Below are positions 25,601-35,245 of a DNA stretch of 64,000 bases, one piece after another. The stretch is from Anopheles merus (lineage: Eukaryota; Arthropoda; Insecta; Diptera; Culicidae), in contig NC_054085.1 of NCBI RefSeq assembly GCF_017562075.2, positions 37,342,039 through 37,406,038 of the forward strand. The letters run 5' to 3'. A program made the position numbers and the translations under genes. Under the pieces are notes generated by a model. The model searched no databases and was not told the origin of the DNA. It worked only from the letters and a program-made list of their open reading frames with translations. How positions within the stretch are numbered: the stretch's first letter is position 1; each line of letters starts with the position of its first letter.

Positions 25601-28600
25601 GCCTGCATCTGCGCTTGCTGTTTCCTGTTTCCTGTTCCCACTGGCGGTGCAATGCGCAAATCAAATCGAGCAAACAGTCGAAGCGGGGTGAAGAGGGATT
25701 GTTCCATTCTTAACCAAAGTTCAATTCCAATTGAAGTCATTAGTTTGGGAAACTCCCCGGGCAAAGCAAATGGCCAGACGCGGCAAAAGTGTCACCGGAA
25801 AATGAATTCACTCCCCGAGACACACGGTGCTCAAAGTTCAAGGCAAAGGAAAACAACGCGAAAGCGAACGACAGCCAAAGCGATACTGCCAGCGATCCAA
25901 TTTGAAAGCTGAAAGCGCGCCGGTCCAAAAGAGCAGAAGTTGATTTTTTGTTATACCCGCCAGATAATGAGATGATAATATTGCCTTTGTTCGGCGTTCG
26001 GTTCGGTGTGTGGGGGGTGTTCTCTTTCCTGCCGCGGTGCGCGGTATAATGGGATGAGCAAGTGGTGCTACTTTTACAGCCCGGCGATGAGTTGGCGATG
26101 GTTTTCTGCAGCGACATTATTATTTCCGGTAACAATTGCTCAAAATAGCAACTGCGCTAAGCGCGAACGGTGAACAAAAACCGCCCGAAGGTATGCAATG
26201 CGCTTGGCAAAATTGTGTTTTTTTAAAGCAAATTTAGCGAGTTTTTGGGGCGGGAAGAGCTATCAAAAGCACGTAAAATGGGGGACATAATTTCATACTT
26301 TATAATTCCCTTTTTTATAGGAAAACTGCCCAAAAAGGGGGAAATGTAAAACATATTTCAACTTTACTTCACTTCCAGACTCATTTTCTTGGGGACTTTT
26401 TTTGGTGTTGGTGGACCAGAAAGACTTTTCTTAACTTTCTTATCTTCGTGAGAAGTACGTGGTTTTCCCCGTCATTTCCTCTGAGGGCTTAATGTGCAGT
26501 GGAAAGAATATTGTTTTGTTGGAGTTGGCAAAAACTACTTCAAACACGTTTGCCGTGCGTCTGTCCCGGCCCTCGCTCTTGCTGCTGTCAGTGAGCCGCT
26601 GCTGCTCATCATCATCATCATCATTCGTTCGTTCGTGACAGTATCCGGTGTTTCCTGGAATCACACCATTGAAACAGACCCAGCAGAACATTACGGGAGC
26701 AAAGCCCCAGTCCTTCAGGAGGGTGTAAATGGGCTGGCACAGAGCGCACAACTCATGCAGGGTTTGCTTTCAACGAAATGAGCACTTTCTTGCCAAATTT
26801 GGAAACTGCCAACGAGCAGGACAAAGAGTTCGTTTCCTTTTTTCTGGCCATCCTCTGTGTGTGTACATTCTCATCTCATTTAGCTCGGGCAGCTTTATGC
26901 AGGCCATCTTCACGTCCAGGAATTTCCTCCTGGCACACGAGAGGTGTGTGCGTGCGTAGCAGGGAAAACGGGGCAGGCAGTGCAAGATAATTAAATTTTC
27001 CAGTAATGGTAGCCACTTTGGTTTTCTTGCCCCACGGAGGACGGGAAGCAAAGGACTGAAATTGAAACTCAAAGCTCGGGTAAAGTAGTGTGTGTGTGTG
27101 TGTGTGTTTTTTTTTGCTTCTTTGCTTCCGTCTCCAATGTCCTCCATCCTGGTGCCAGAGTTCCGTTGCTCGCGATCGTACCACGGGCAGGTTACGAGCA
27201 GCAAACGCGGCCACTGCTCACCTTCAGTCGTTAAACGACTGGTGCGCGAGGCCATTCTTCGTTGCCCATTCTTCTCGAATTACCATCGCAGCATCGTTTG
27301 CCGCTAGGTGAATGGTGGGAAATAAACAAGACAAAAGCGTACAGCGTGGCATTACTGGTTGGGTCGTAAAACACGTGCCTTTAAAGCGACACAAGCGGAG
27401 AAGAACCAGCACTGATGGAGCAATGGAAGTGGACTGTGGGGACAGGCACTGCTCTTAAATCGTGTGGTGCTGGGTTGCATTTGTTTTACAGCGAAGGTGG
27501 ATGAACGAGGTGGATAACTTTATCGTCCCCTACGGTGCATTACCGTTGATGGATTTTCGTTCGATTGGATCCAGAACGACGTGGGATGCATTTTATGTGT
27601 CTCGCGCTGCAGAACAAACGCGGTGCGGCGTGTTTATTGGAACCGCTCAACGACCAGCAGCTGGAGTGGGATGATTGGCACAGCTGAACGCGAGATTCAG
27701 TGGATGATGAGGTGTTTATGATGAGGTTTAGGAGTGGTAAGATCCACTCGGCTGTGAGGGAGACTTTGCGAAGTACTTCACGCATTTGGTACCAAGCAAT
27801 AGCAAAGAATTTAGCACTGGATTTTACCGCCGAAATGCTTGCAGCGCATGAATAAGGAATTTGGCAAATAAAGCGCCTAAAGTTATGCAAAGGCAATGGT
27901 AGAATCAAATTTATACGGTTGAGTAGTGGTTTTGTAAGAGTTTCGTGAAATTTGGGGAGTTTTTTCGTGCAAAGGTCGGTCATGGATCTATTTCCATGTG
28001 AAGCAGACGGTCCGTGTGTTTTCTAATGACTAATTATAGAGTAAAATTGTTTTTAATGTATTTTCAACAGCACATTGAAGAGAAATGCATGGTCTTCATG
28101 GGAATACCCCTTCACCGTTCTGACCGTGCCTGCGTGGACTCTGTTTGTGATAGCGTGCTTGCGAGTGTGTGTATGATTGGGTCGTAAATTCTTCAGCGAC
28201 AGCATACTTGTGTAGATTGTCTCCAGCCAAATCCTCTATCGCTCGCTGTAAACCTCCGTCTATCTATGTCACTCTTGCACATACCCCATAGACTTCTCTT
28301 TTAAGCCTTATTTAACCCTTAATTGTACGTATGTGTGTATTCACTTGCTGTCCTTTAAAACCTACTAACAAAGTTTAAAAAAGAATAAACTCAATTTAAA
28401 AAATAGATCCTGCTCGAGTGTTTGCTCCATCCCCTGTTCCACCTCTATGTGGCAGATGCGAATTTCCTATCCTTCTTGTGGGCACGTATGGATGTAGGCT
28501 ATTCTACTCTCTCTACCTTTCCCCCTAGCTGCACTAATCCTCTCAATAGACGTCTTGTGAAAGCTTCTGCCTAACTTACAATCTCACAATATCACCTACA

Positions 28601-31165
28601 CAACCACATATAGCTTTTCAAACTAGATTTAACTCCAGTTTCTGCTCCATAACAACTGCAACGACTAAAGCTCCAACAAGCGCGAAGCGGTAATGCTTTA
28701 CGAATGTTGCTCTTTAAAGCACCCAAGCTCACCAGCGTTTCACTACTCTACAACGGATATAGCTCGGTTTCTTACACCATCACACTAGTTTATCAACTAC
28801 ACATTCAAAAGTATTATTTAAAAAAAAAACTGGAAATAAAAAGACAGTTTATTTTAGATGTATTTTCTTCTCCGTCGCCGTTTTCTGCTATTTTCTCTGT
28901 GTTTCTATCTTTTCAATCTACATCTTCTTGTCTCTAAAAAAATATGACAGATTAAAAACATAACTGTAAACTTCATTTTAAAATTAACCAAAAAAAGTAG
29001 TTTAAATCCATCACTCATACCACCTTCTTCATACCCAATGAACATCCGTTCAAGATCACATTGCTAATTTGTTTCCGTTGCTCTCTTTCGTCGGCTCTTC
29101 TCGTTCGGCTGGTGCGTGCGACGACCTTCCAACCCGCGTGATTGGCCGATTCCCTTGCCGGCGCAGCATGTGATATGAACGTACACAAACGGTGCGAGGA
29201 GAGCGTACCGAACCTCTGCGGATGTGATCATACCGAGCGCCGGGGGCGCATCCAGCTGACGATCACGTATGCGGCCGGCAAGCTCAACATTGAAGGTAAG
29301 CTATCGCAGAAACCCGAGCGGTTCGTTTCACCGGAACAACTTTTATTATTTAAGCTGTAGGCTTCGTGCTCGTGCACGGAAATAAAGATCCACTTTAAGA
29401 CGGTTGGGGAGGGCTTTTTAAATATCCATTGTTTCCTTCTGAGAACCTTTCGCTATCGCGGAGGAAGTGAAGACCAAAAAAAGGTCGTTTTTTTTCGAGC
29501 GAATCCTATCCACTCCAATGCACGGTAAAGCGATTGTACATTTATTATGCCAAATTTATGTACATCACCCATGGCAACCTTTTATCCCGTAGAAGCATTA
29601 GAAGCAAAATTGCTGCTATCCCTACCCTCATGGTGTACTCATGGAACTCGTGCGTGGAAAAATCAGACATCCGCTGTTTGCGCTGCGGCGAAGAAATGAA
29701 GGAAAAACAAAAGACCATGTGTAACAAACAAATACAGCTGGGGGTTGGGTTTAATGGTACGAAGCTGGATGCGAATAAAACGGGCACAGTGAGCCCACAC
29801 ACACACATAACGATGATGGGAAAGTGTGTGGTTTAAGAAACATCAACTTCTCAAACTGGGTAACGGTTTTAGCATGCCGGAAGTGGAAGCAATTGAAGTG
29901 CTTGGCTCGGTGCAGCTTTGCTCTCAGCAGCAGCAGCAACAGCAAAATGGATTAAGCTTTTCAGCAACATACACACACACATCCAGAAAGAGACGTTCTA
30001 TTGCTACAGATTGATGTGAAGGGAAAGAGAAAAGAAGGAAGCAATGGACCCCGATACGGGCGGATAAAATGGGAAGAAAAGAACGATCCGGAACGGATGT
30101 GGTTCAGCTCGAAATGGTGTTTCTGTTTCAATTGAAGAAAAGGATTAATTCGATCTGTGTGTTTCTCTAGAACGCAGGGAATCGTGCTGCTGAATCGGTT
30201 TTACAGCCAAGCATAAAAGGGGATCCCACCCAAGTCCCACCGGCTTTGGGTGTTGTTTTTATTTATATTTTCTTTGCACTCGCCCCGACCGGCTCAGTTT
30301 GATTGATAGGACGTAAAATGTAATGCGATAAATTAAAGTGATACACTACTAGTGCGAGTGCGTGTGTGGGAGATAGAGACGGGTAAATGTGGACCAGCGT
30401 GAAGCTTAACGAGGGGTTTAACACAAATGAGTCGATCGGGGAAATTGAAACAAGCTCATTTATCAGCATCGGACGAGTGGTATGGGCAACAAGGACATTT
30501 ATACAATCCCGCTAGAAGAGGGACAACCTTAAGGTAAAAGGGTTTTGTGTAAAAACTAAAGTAATATAACATTTTTTGCTTTTAAGCTTGAGAAAATGCT
30601 GTTGGGATCGAGTTGTTTTTATTGCTTTCCCAACAAGCGATTACCAACCGAGCGCTCGCATCAATGCCCACGAGACACAACTACCACTGCGCCAGCCGTC
30701 AGCACAATTGTTATTGCACTGTAGTGGCAACGTGTTGGCAAGACAAAGTTGTGTGCCACAATGTGTGCCCGGTTTCATCACAAACCCCTTTTATCCCCTT
30801 TCGGTTCGGTGTGGAGTTTCTCTTCCTTCTCTCTGCCACTCTTATGTGCAGCCAGCGTCCAAAACACACTCACATTTATTTTCATGACCGTACGCTCCGG
30901 CACCCTTCTTTTGTGAATAGAGCGTGGACGGGGAAAGAAAAACGGGAGCTTCGTGGAGGGAAAGAAAACTGGTGAGAAGTGGAATGGATTTTTCTTTATG
31001 GCCACCCTTCACCCACTGCAAGGGGGCTGACGGGGTGCAGGAAGAGAACGTCGCCGTCTTGAACGGCTGGACGGTTCAACACCTCAACACCTAAATTACA
31101 CCGCAGTACAAATCATCACGCGATAACAACGCGCCCGGCAAAACCGCATAAAGATCTCTTTCGTA

Positions 31166-31214
<49 letters not shown>

Positions 31215-34200
31215 CCTGGGATGGCACCACAACAGTGGAAAAGCAACGGTCTGGAACGGAGACATCCTTACCTGGGTTGGTTTTTGTGTGTTTGCAGGCG
31301 AGTCGTCGGCGAGTCTTGGTCGGTTTGTGGTGGAAGAAACCCGATGTTATCTGCTGGGGGCGCTGAAGGAGGCCTTTCAAGAGATGATAAAATGATCACA
31401 GCAATTCATGGCCTTGCCTGGAGGATGGATGGCTTTATACATTCGTGTTTTGGGGTGGTTTGTTTTGTTTGCTAGTTTTGAATTGTCCTTATCGTGGCGG
31501 TTGGTTGCAGATCAGTGGACTTGTTTCGTTAGGAGATACTGGCAAGAAGGGTTTTGGAGCTGTTTTTGGTACAGTTTTTACAGTATAAAAACACTTGAAA
31601 ACGATTGAAGGGAGCAAGCAAGCAGATATGGTGAAAAACACGCAAAGTTTGAATGATTTTTTGAATGACTTAACGATCAAAAATACAAAATGTCTACTTT
31701 TTGGATGGAGCAGCCCAGTACTTCATCGGAAAAAGAATAAGCATTTGTTGGAAACTGTTTACAGCGATACAAATATTAATCTGAGCTTAAAAGACAAAGG
31801 AAATGTAAGCTCTATCGCAAATAATCCTCCTTAATCGTATCAACTGTTGATTGCAGCTCCAGCCGCTTCTGAGGCACACGACGCACACACGAGCAGTAGA
31901 ATAAAAGCACCGAGTGCCATGTAACACCGAAAAGCTCTTGCACATCGCTTTCAATTATGATTGCACAGGCGGTCGGGCTGGGAGGGAAAAAGGCAGCCCG
32001 GCAGCAGGCAACAAAGCAAACCGCAGTAGACAGAAACATTATGTCGGCCCGACAACACACACACACGTATAGTGGCAAAAATGGCTGCTGGTGCCGAAAA
32101 GAAGGGCCTGATTGTAGTGCGCGTCCGCAAGCGTTGGCAGATGGGGACGGTATTTTAAAAATACAACCCCTTTTGCACACTACCTTCATTGTGCTTGCGT
32201 GTGTGTTTGTGTGTGTGTGTGTATGTGAGGGGAAAAATCGAAATGTTCGTACAGCGTGAGCTTAGCCTCTAGTGCTGCGGGAGCATAATGTTGCATCATT
32301 AGAACGTCGTTTCGGAGACACGAAACAAACATCGTCTCCCCATCCGGTGGCTGCCACAGGGTGCCTTGCTTCTCCCCCCGTCCGTTTTGTGCCTTTCCCT
32401 TGTGCCTTTAATCACGGGTACAATGGGGGAGGAAAATGGAGATGAAACGATGAGCCTTCGTCTCCGTGAGCACGCTAATGAATAGCTCGAAACAATAACG
32501 AGATGGCTTTGGGTGAGGATGCACAAAACCCCAAGGCCGTTAATGGTACGGGCGCGTGAGGGTGCTCGACAGCGAATGGGAGCATGCAAAAAATATAAGA
32601 TATTTATATATACATTTTTAATACGCTTACCCACCGTGCGGAGTGGAGCATCATCGTTAAACCAGGATTCTTTGCATGGGAATCAACCTTTCTCGTTCTC
32701 TTTCTTCCCGACAACAGTGAAACAGGGCCGCAACCTTATTCCGATGGATCCGAACGGTTCCAGCGATCCGTACGTCAAGATCAAACTGATCCCGGACGCG
32801 GACAACGTGAAGAAGAAAACCAAAACCATCCGGGCCTCGCTCAATCCGGTGTGGAACGAAACTCTGATATTGTGAGTATTATTTGCTTGATGGCTCTCAC
32901 CATCACAACTGGCTTATGCTGCTTCTTCTTCTTCCTTGCCTCCTGACAGCGATCTCAAGCCGGAGGATAAGGACCGTCGCCTGCTGATCGAGGTGTGGGA
33001 CTGGGATCGTACCTCGCGGAACGATTTCATGGGCTCGCTTTCGTTCGGCATCTCGGAAATCCTCAAGAACCCGGTCGATGGGTGGTTCAAGCTGCTCACG
33101 CAGGAGGAGGGCGAGTACTACAACGTGCCGGTGCCGGAGGAGGGTGCCGATCTGGTGCAGCTCAAGAGCCAAATGAGGGTAAGCAGGTGTACTATCGTAT
33201 GATTGTTTTGAAAGACAATTACAACTTCATTTCCTGCGCGTGCGACAGAAAACATCCATCACGAAGAAGATCCCGATGATGGGCGACAAGGACGTGCCGC
33301 ATAACATGACGAAGAAGGACGTCATCCGGGCGACCGACTTCAACTTCCTGATGGTACTGGGCAAGGGTTCGTTCGGCAAGGTGATGCTGGCGGAGCGCAA
33401 GGGCACGGATGAGCTGTACGCGATCAAGATCCTGAAGAAGGACATCATCATCCAGGACGACGACGTGGAGTGCACGATGGTGGAGAAGCGCGTCCTGGCC
33501 CTGTCCAGCAAGCCGCCGTTCCTGGTGCAGCTGCACTCTTGCTTCCAAACCATGGTAAGACGGCATTGCAGTGCAAATTGCATACATTTGGGTGAAACAC
33601 TGATACAATTGCTTGAAAAAGCGCCTACAGCTAGGCAATTTGCCTGGCAGCAATGTACAGCAGCATGGATTATGTCATGCAAATTGCCTACATTTAGGGG
33701 AAATTAGCTAATTAGAAGCGAAAAAACGCCTAAAGCTATGTAATTTGTATAGAAAAACATACTTTTCAAGACATAATTGGAACGGCATTACATTCTCATT
33801 ATAATAATTTCAGGATCGTCTGTACTTTGTCATGGAATACGTTAACGGTGGTGATCTCATGTTCCAAATTCAGCAGTGTGGCAAATTTAAGGAACCAGTC
33901 GCTGTGTAAGTGTCCCCCCTTCCTCCCAAAATGTAGTACTGTGGCGAAGTGCCATTATACCTATAGCAAACAATGCGGCAAGGACGATGACGTAAAGAAC
34001 GCGCGTTGCTGCGAGAATGTTATTAAGAAAATTTTGCCCTCTCGACAACACAAGAGAGTGTGTGAGCGAGCGAAAGAGAGAGAGCAAACAAAAGTCATTT
34101 TTGTAGCGGCTAATTACCGGTTTCGGTAATTCAGTTATCGCATTCCGTCGCCGGGATACGCTTTCGCTCGCCCCTTCCGAGGAAAACAAGGCGAGCGAGG

Positions 34201-35245
34201 GGCCCACTCAAGAGTTCGCCGGAAAAAGCGATCGATTAGCCGGTGGCTAATTGAATGAGGGCGTTCTAGCTTTCGGTGTCGGTGTTTATTTTCGGTTCTG
34301 AATGTTGTTTTCCTTTGCTTTCCCCACCACCACGACCTGTCTCCAGGTTCTACGCGTCGGAGATTGCTATCGGGTTGTTTTATTTGCACGCGCGGGGCAT
34401 CGTGTACCGCGATCTGAAGCTGGACAACGTGCTGCTGGACATGGACGGGCACATTAAGATAGCCGATTTCGGCATGTGCAAGGAGGGCATCCTGGGCGAC
34501 AAGACGACGAAAACGTTCTGCGGCACACCGGACTACATTGCACCGGAGGTACGGTCTGCCGCGCTGCCGGGCACTATCTGTATGGAGTTTAATGTATCTG
34601 GTTTTTGTAGATCATTTTGTACCAACCGTACGGCAAGTCGGTCGACTGGTGGGCCTACGGTGTGCTGCTGTACGAGATGCTGGTCGGTCAGCCCCCGTTC
34701 GATGGGGAGGACGAGGAGGAGCTGTTTGCCGCCATCACGGACCATAACGTGTCGTACCCGAAGAGCTTGAGCAAGGAAGCCAAGGACGTCTGCAAGGGGG
34801 TAAGAGAGGCATTGGAGTGCTTAAGAAAGTTTAACAAAACATTATCATTTCTGTTTTTCCATGTTTTTAGCTGCTCACCAAAAACCCGCAGAAACGCTTG
34901 GGCTGTGGAGCTCGCGGCGAGGAGGACGTTCGTGCGCACGCCTTCTTCCGCCGTATCGATTGGGAAAAGATTGAGAACCGCGAGGTGCAGCCACCGTTCA
35001 AGCCAAAGATTGTAAGTCATTTGTTGAGCTTGCCCCCCCACTCGTGCATGTACTTGCTCACACAAATCTCTTTCTCTCACGTTACATCGCAGAAACATCG
35101 CAAGGACGTGTCGAACTTCGATCGACAGTTCACGTCGGAGAAGACCGATCTTACCCCGACCGACAAGCTGTTCATGATGAACCTGGACCAGACGGAGTTC
35201 AACGGCTTCTCGTATCTTAATCCCGAGTTTGTGCAGTACGTCTAA
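10621..35245 (+). CDS. Conventional protein kinase C (Pkc53E/inaC type), partial at 5' end, 13 exons including two alternatives
   Basis: Ser/Thr kinase activated by Ca2+, phosphatidylserine and diacylglycerol at membranes. Joined exons give, in order: the end of C1A, C1B, a Ca2+-binding C2 domain, kinase domain and AGC C-tail. Seen directly: C1 zinc ligands; C2 aspartates in MDPNGSSDPY, WDWD and RND; the ATP loop GKGSFGKV; the lysine in YAIKIL; YRDLKLDN; DFG; activation loop TFCGTPDY; turn motif LTPTD; hydrophobic motif FNGFSYLNPEF. Exons: 10621-10652, 10745-10827, then 13475-13586 or 19219-19327, then 29167-29295, 32718-32871, 32950-33178, 33249-33554, 33814-33905, 34347-34548, 34611-34799, 34871-35011, 35093-35245. 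All have AG/GT borders and continuous phase. The N-terminus (pseudosubstrate and first half of C1A) was not found and should lie upstream. The combined C1-C2-kinase order identifies a conventional PKC; whether it is the Pkc53E or inaC orthologue cannot be settled by eye. It ends in the hydrophobic tail VQYV, which could be a PDZ ligand (inference). Confidence 0.95.
10745..10827 (+). CDS. PKC exon: end of C1A domain and linker to C1B
   Basis: Encodes (V)CSFVVHKRCHEYVTFKCPG and then ADKGADSD, with the last zinc ligands of C1A. The acceptor is CTCCAACAG and the donor is GTAAGT. It ends in phase 0, which matches both candidate C1B exons downstream. Confidence 0.93.
10828..13474 (+). other. PKC intron, no gene seen
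   Basis: Lies between the C1A end exon and alternative exon A. It has T-rich DNA at 11040-11700, an A/T-rich part at 12700-13080 and a CCA/CA-rich stretch at 13180-13470 just before exon A. No conserved coding segment was recognised. Confidence 0.7.
13475..13586 (+). CDS. PKC alternative exon A: first part of C1B, canonical Tyr22 version
   Basis: A 112-nt exon, phase 0 in and phase 1 out, between AATATAG and GTAAAG. It encodes DTRTKHEFKEW, then TYSSPTFCDHCGSLLYGLIH and QGLKCT, a standard conventional-PKC C1B start with the H-X12-C-X2-C spacing. In C1 numbering (His = 1) Pro11 and Gln27 are present and position 22 is Tyr. The upstream 40 nt are A/C-rich with a poor polypyrimidine tract, so the acceptor looks weak. 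Confidence 0.92.
13587..19218 (+). other. PKC intron between the alternative C1B exons, no gene seen
   Basis: About 5.6 kb separating exon A from exon B. It contains a poly-G run near 16429-16436, GCA triplets near 17120-17138 and a long CU tract at its 3' end. An open frame at 18398-18616 has no family similarity that I recognise. Confidence 0.7.
19131..19218 (+). promoter_or_regulatory. Extended CU-rich polypyrimidine tract before alternative exon B
   Basis: About 85 nt of nearly uninterrupted pyrimidine, with runs of CTCTCTCTCT and TTTCTCT, run into the acceptor of exon B. Such tracts bind polypyrimidine-tract-binding proteins and can either strengthen or repress a 3' splice site. The competing exon A has no such tract. 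The regulatory role is inferred from position and composition. Confidence 0.6.
19219..19327 (+). CDS. PKC alternative exon B: first part of C1B, His22 version
   Basis: A 109-nt exon, phase 0 in and phase 1 out, between TTTTCTCTAG and GTACTA. It encodes AQNPHKWQGYTFITPTFCDH, then CGSMLHGIAHQGLKCQ. All C1 spacings hold (H-X12-C-X2-C-X13-C), and it joins in frame to the ACDMNVH exon at 29167. Position 22 is His, position 8 Phe and position 20 Met. Using exons A and B together would shift the frame, so they should be mutually exclusive. Splicing is inferred from sequence; no transcript evidence was available. Confidence 0.87.
20053..20113. repeat. Inverted pair of a dispersed ~23-bp motif
   Basis: The left arm 20053-20075 reads as the reverse complement of CGCCCAAAGCTATGCAATTT..., and the right arm 20091-20113 reads CTCCTAAAGTTATGCAATGC.... 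The arms can pair over about 20 bp with a short loop. Confidence 0.6.
27872..27892 (+). repeat. Single copy of the dispersed CCTAAAG motif
   Basis: Reads GCGCCTAAAGTTATGCAAAG. It matches the arms found at 20091 and 33727. No facing arm was recognised nearby. Confidence 0.55.
29167..29295 (+). CDS. PKC exon: end of C1B and start of C2
   Basis: Starts after GGCGCAG and ends before GTAAGC. It encodes (A)CDMNVHKRCEESVPNLCG, then CDHTERRGRIQLTITYAAG and KLNIE. The first part completes the C1B zinc ligands for either alternative exon; the second is the first C2 strand. Phase 1 at both ends. Confidence 0.95.
29296..32717 (+). other. PKC intron inside the C2 domain, no gene seen
   Basis: About 3.4 kb with a pure CA array at 31168-31211. 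No coding signature recognised. Confidence 0.75.
31168..31211. repeat. CA dinucleotide microsatellite
   Basis: About 21 uninterrupted CA units in a PKC intron. Confidence 0.95.
32718..32871 (+). CDS. PKC exon: C2 domain, Ca2+ loop 1
   Basis: Follows ACAACAG and precedes GTGAGT. It encodes VKQGRNLIPMDPNGSSDPYV, then the basic KKKTKTIR strand and LNPVWNETLI. It contains the first Ca2+-binding aspartates and the lysine-rich cluster expected for phosphoinositide binding. Confidence 0.96.
32950..33178 (+). CDS. PKC exon: C2 domain, Ca2+ loop 3, and V3 hinge start
   Basis: Follows CTCCTGACAG and ends at AGG before GTAAGC. It encodes FDLKPEDKDRRLLIEVWDWD, then RTSRNDFMGSLSFG and the conserved QEEGEYYNVPVPEE. 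WDWD and RND carry the Ca2+-binding aspartates of loop 3. Confidence 0.96.
33249..33554 (+). CDS. PKC exon: V3 hinge and kinase N-lobe
   Basis: Follows GTGCGACAG and precedes GTAAGA. Encodes the hinge and the start of the kinase: TDFNFLMVLGKGSFGKVMLA, the ATP lysine in YAIKILKKD, and helix C with its Glu in MVEKRVLAL. Confidence 0.97.
33572..33750. repeat. Two successive inverted pairs of the dispersed motif in a PKC intron
   Basis: Arms lie at 33572-33593 (reverse), 33621-33644 (forward), 33678-33700 (reverse) and 33727-33750 (forward). Forward arms read GCGCCTACAGCTAGGCAATT and CGCCTAAAGCTATGTAATTT. They occupy most of the 259-nt intron between two kinase exons. Confidence 0.6.
33814..33905 (+). 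CDS. PKC exon: kinase hinge region
   Basis: Follows TAATTTCAG and precedes GTAAGT. It encodes DRLYFVMEYVNGGDLMFQIQ, then QCGKFKEPVAV, the interlobe hinge of AGC kinases. It ends in phase 2, and the Val codon is completed by the next exon. Confidence 0.96.
33906..34346 (+). other. PKC intron in the kinase domain, no gene seen
   Basis: A 441-nt intron between the hinge exon and the catalytic-loop exon. It holds a purine-rich patch near 34070-34090 and nothing else recognised. Confidence 0.8.
34347..34548 (+). CDS. PKC exon: catalytic and activation loops
   Basis: Follows TCTCCAG and precedes GTACGG. It contains YRDLKLDN, IADFGMCKEG and the activation loop TFCGTPDYIAPE, whose Thr is the PDK1 target in this family. 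Confidence 0.97.
34611..34799 (+). CDS. PKC exon: kinase C-lobe
   Basis: Follows TTTTTGTAG and precedes GTAAGA. It encodes IILYQPYGKSVDWWAYGVLL, then YEMLVGQPPFDGEDEEEL and SKEAKDVCKG. The small intron before it (62 nt) splits the APE helix region. Confidence 0.97.
34871..35011 (+). CDS. PKC exon: end of kinase core
   Basis: Follows GTTTTTAG and precedes GTAAGT. It encodes LLTKNPQKRLGCGARGEEDV, then FFRRIDWEKIENREVQPPFK, the typical AGC-kinase end of the C-lobe and start of the C-tail. Confidence 0.97.
35093..35245 (+). CDS. PKC last coding exon: C-tail and stop
   Basis: Follows TACATCGCAG. It encodes KHRKDVSNFDRQFTSEKTDL, the turn motif TPTDKLFMMN, the hydrophobic motif FNGFSYLNPEF and the terminus VQYV, then TAA at 35243-35245. 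Confidence 0.97.
   Translation, partial: KHRKDVSNFDRQFTSEKTDLTPTDKLFMMNLDQTEFNGFSYLNPEFVQYV

Larger units (their letters stand above)
19328..29166 (+). other. PKC intron after exon B, no gene seen
   Basis: About 9.8 kb. It contains two units of the dispersed CCTAAAG/CTTTAGG motif (20053-20113 and 27872-27892), a perfect 8-bp-arm hairpin at 25339-25357 and short CA arrays. The longest frames (22432-23013 minus, 24884-25495 plus) are composition artefacts by inspection. Confidence 0.7.
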
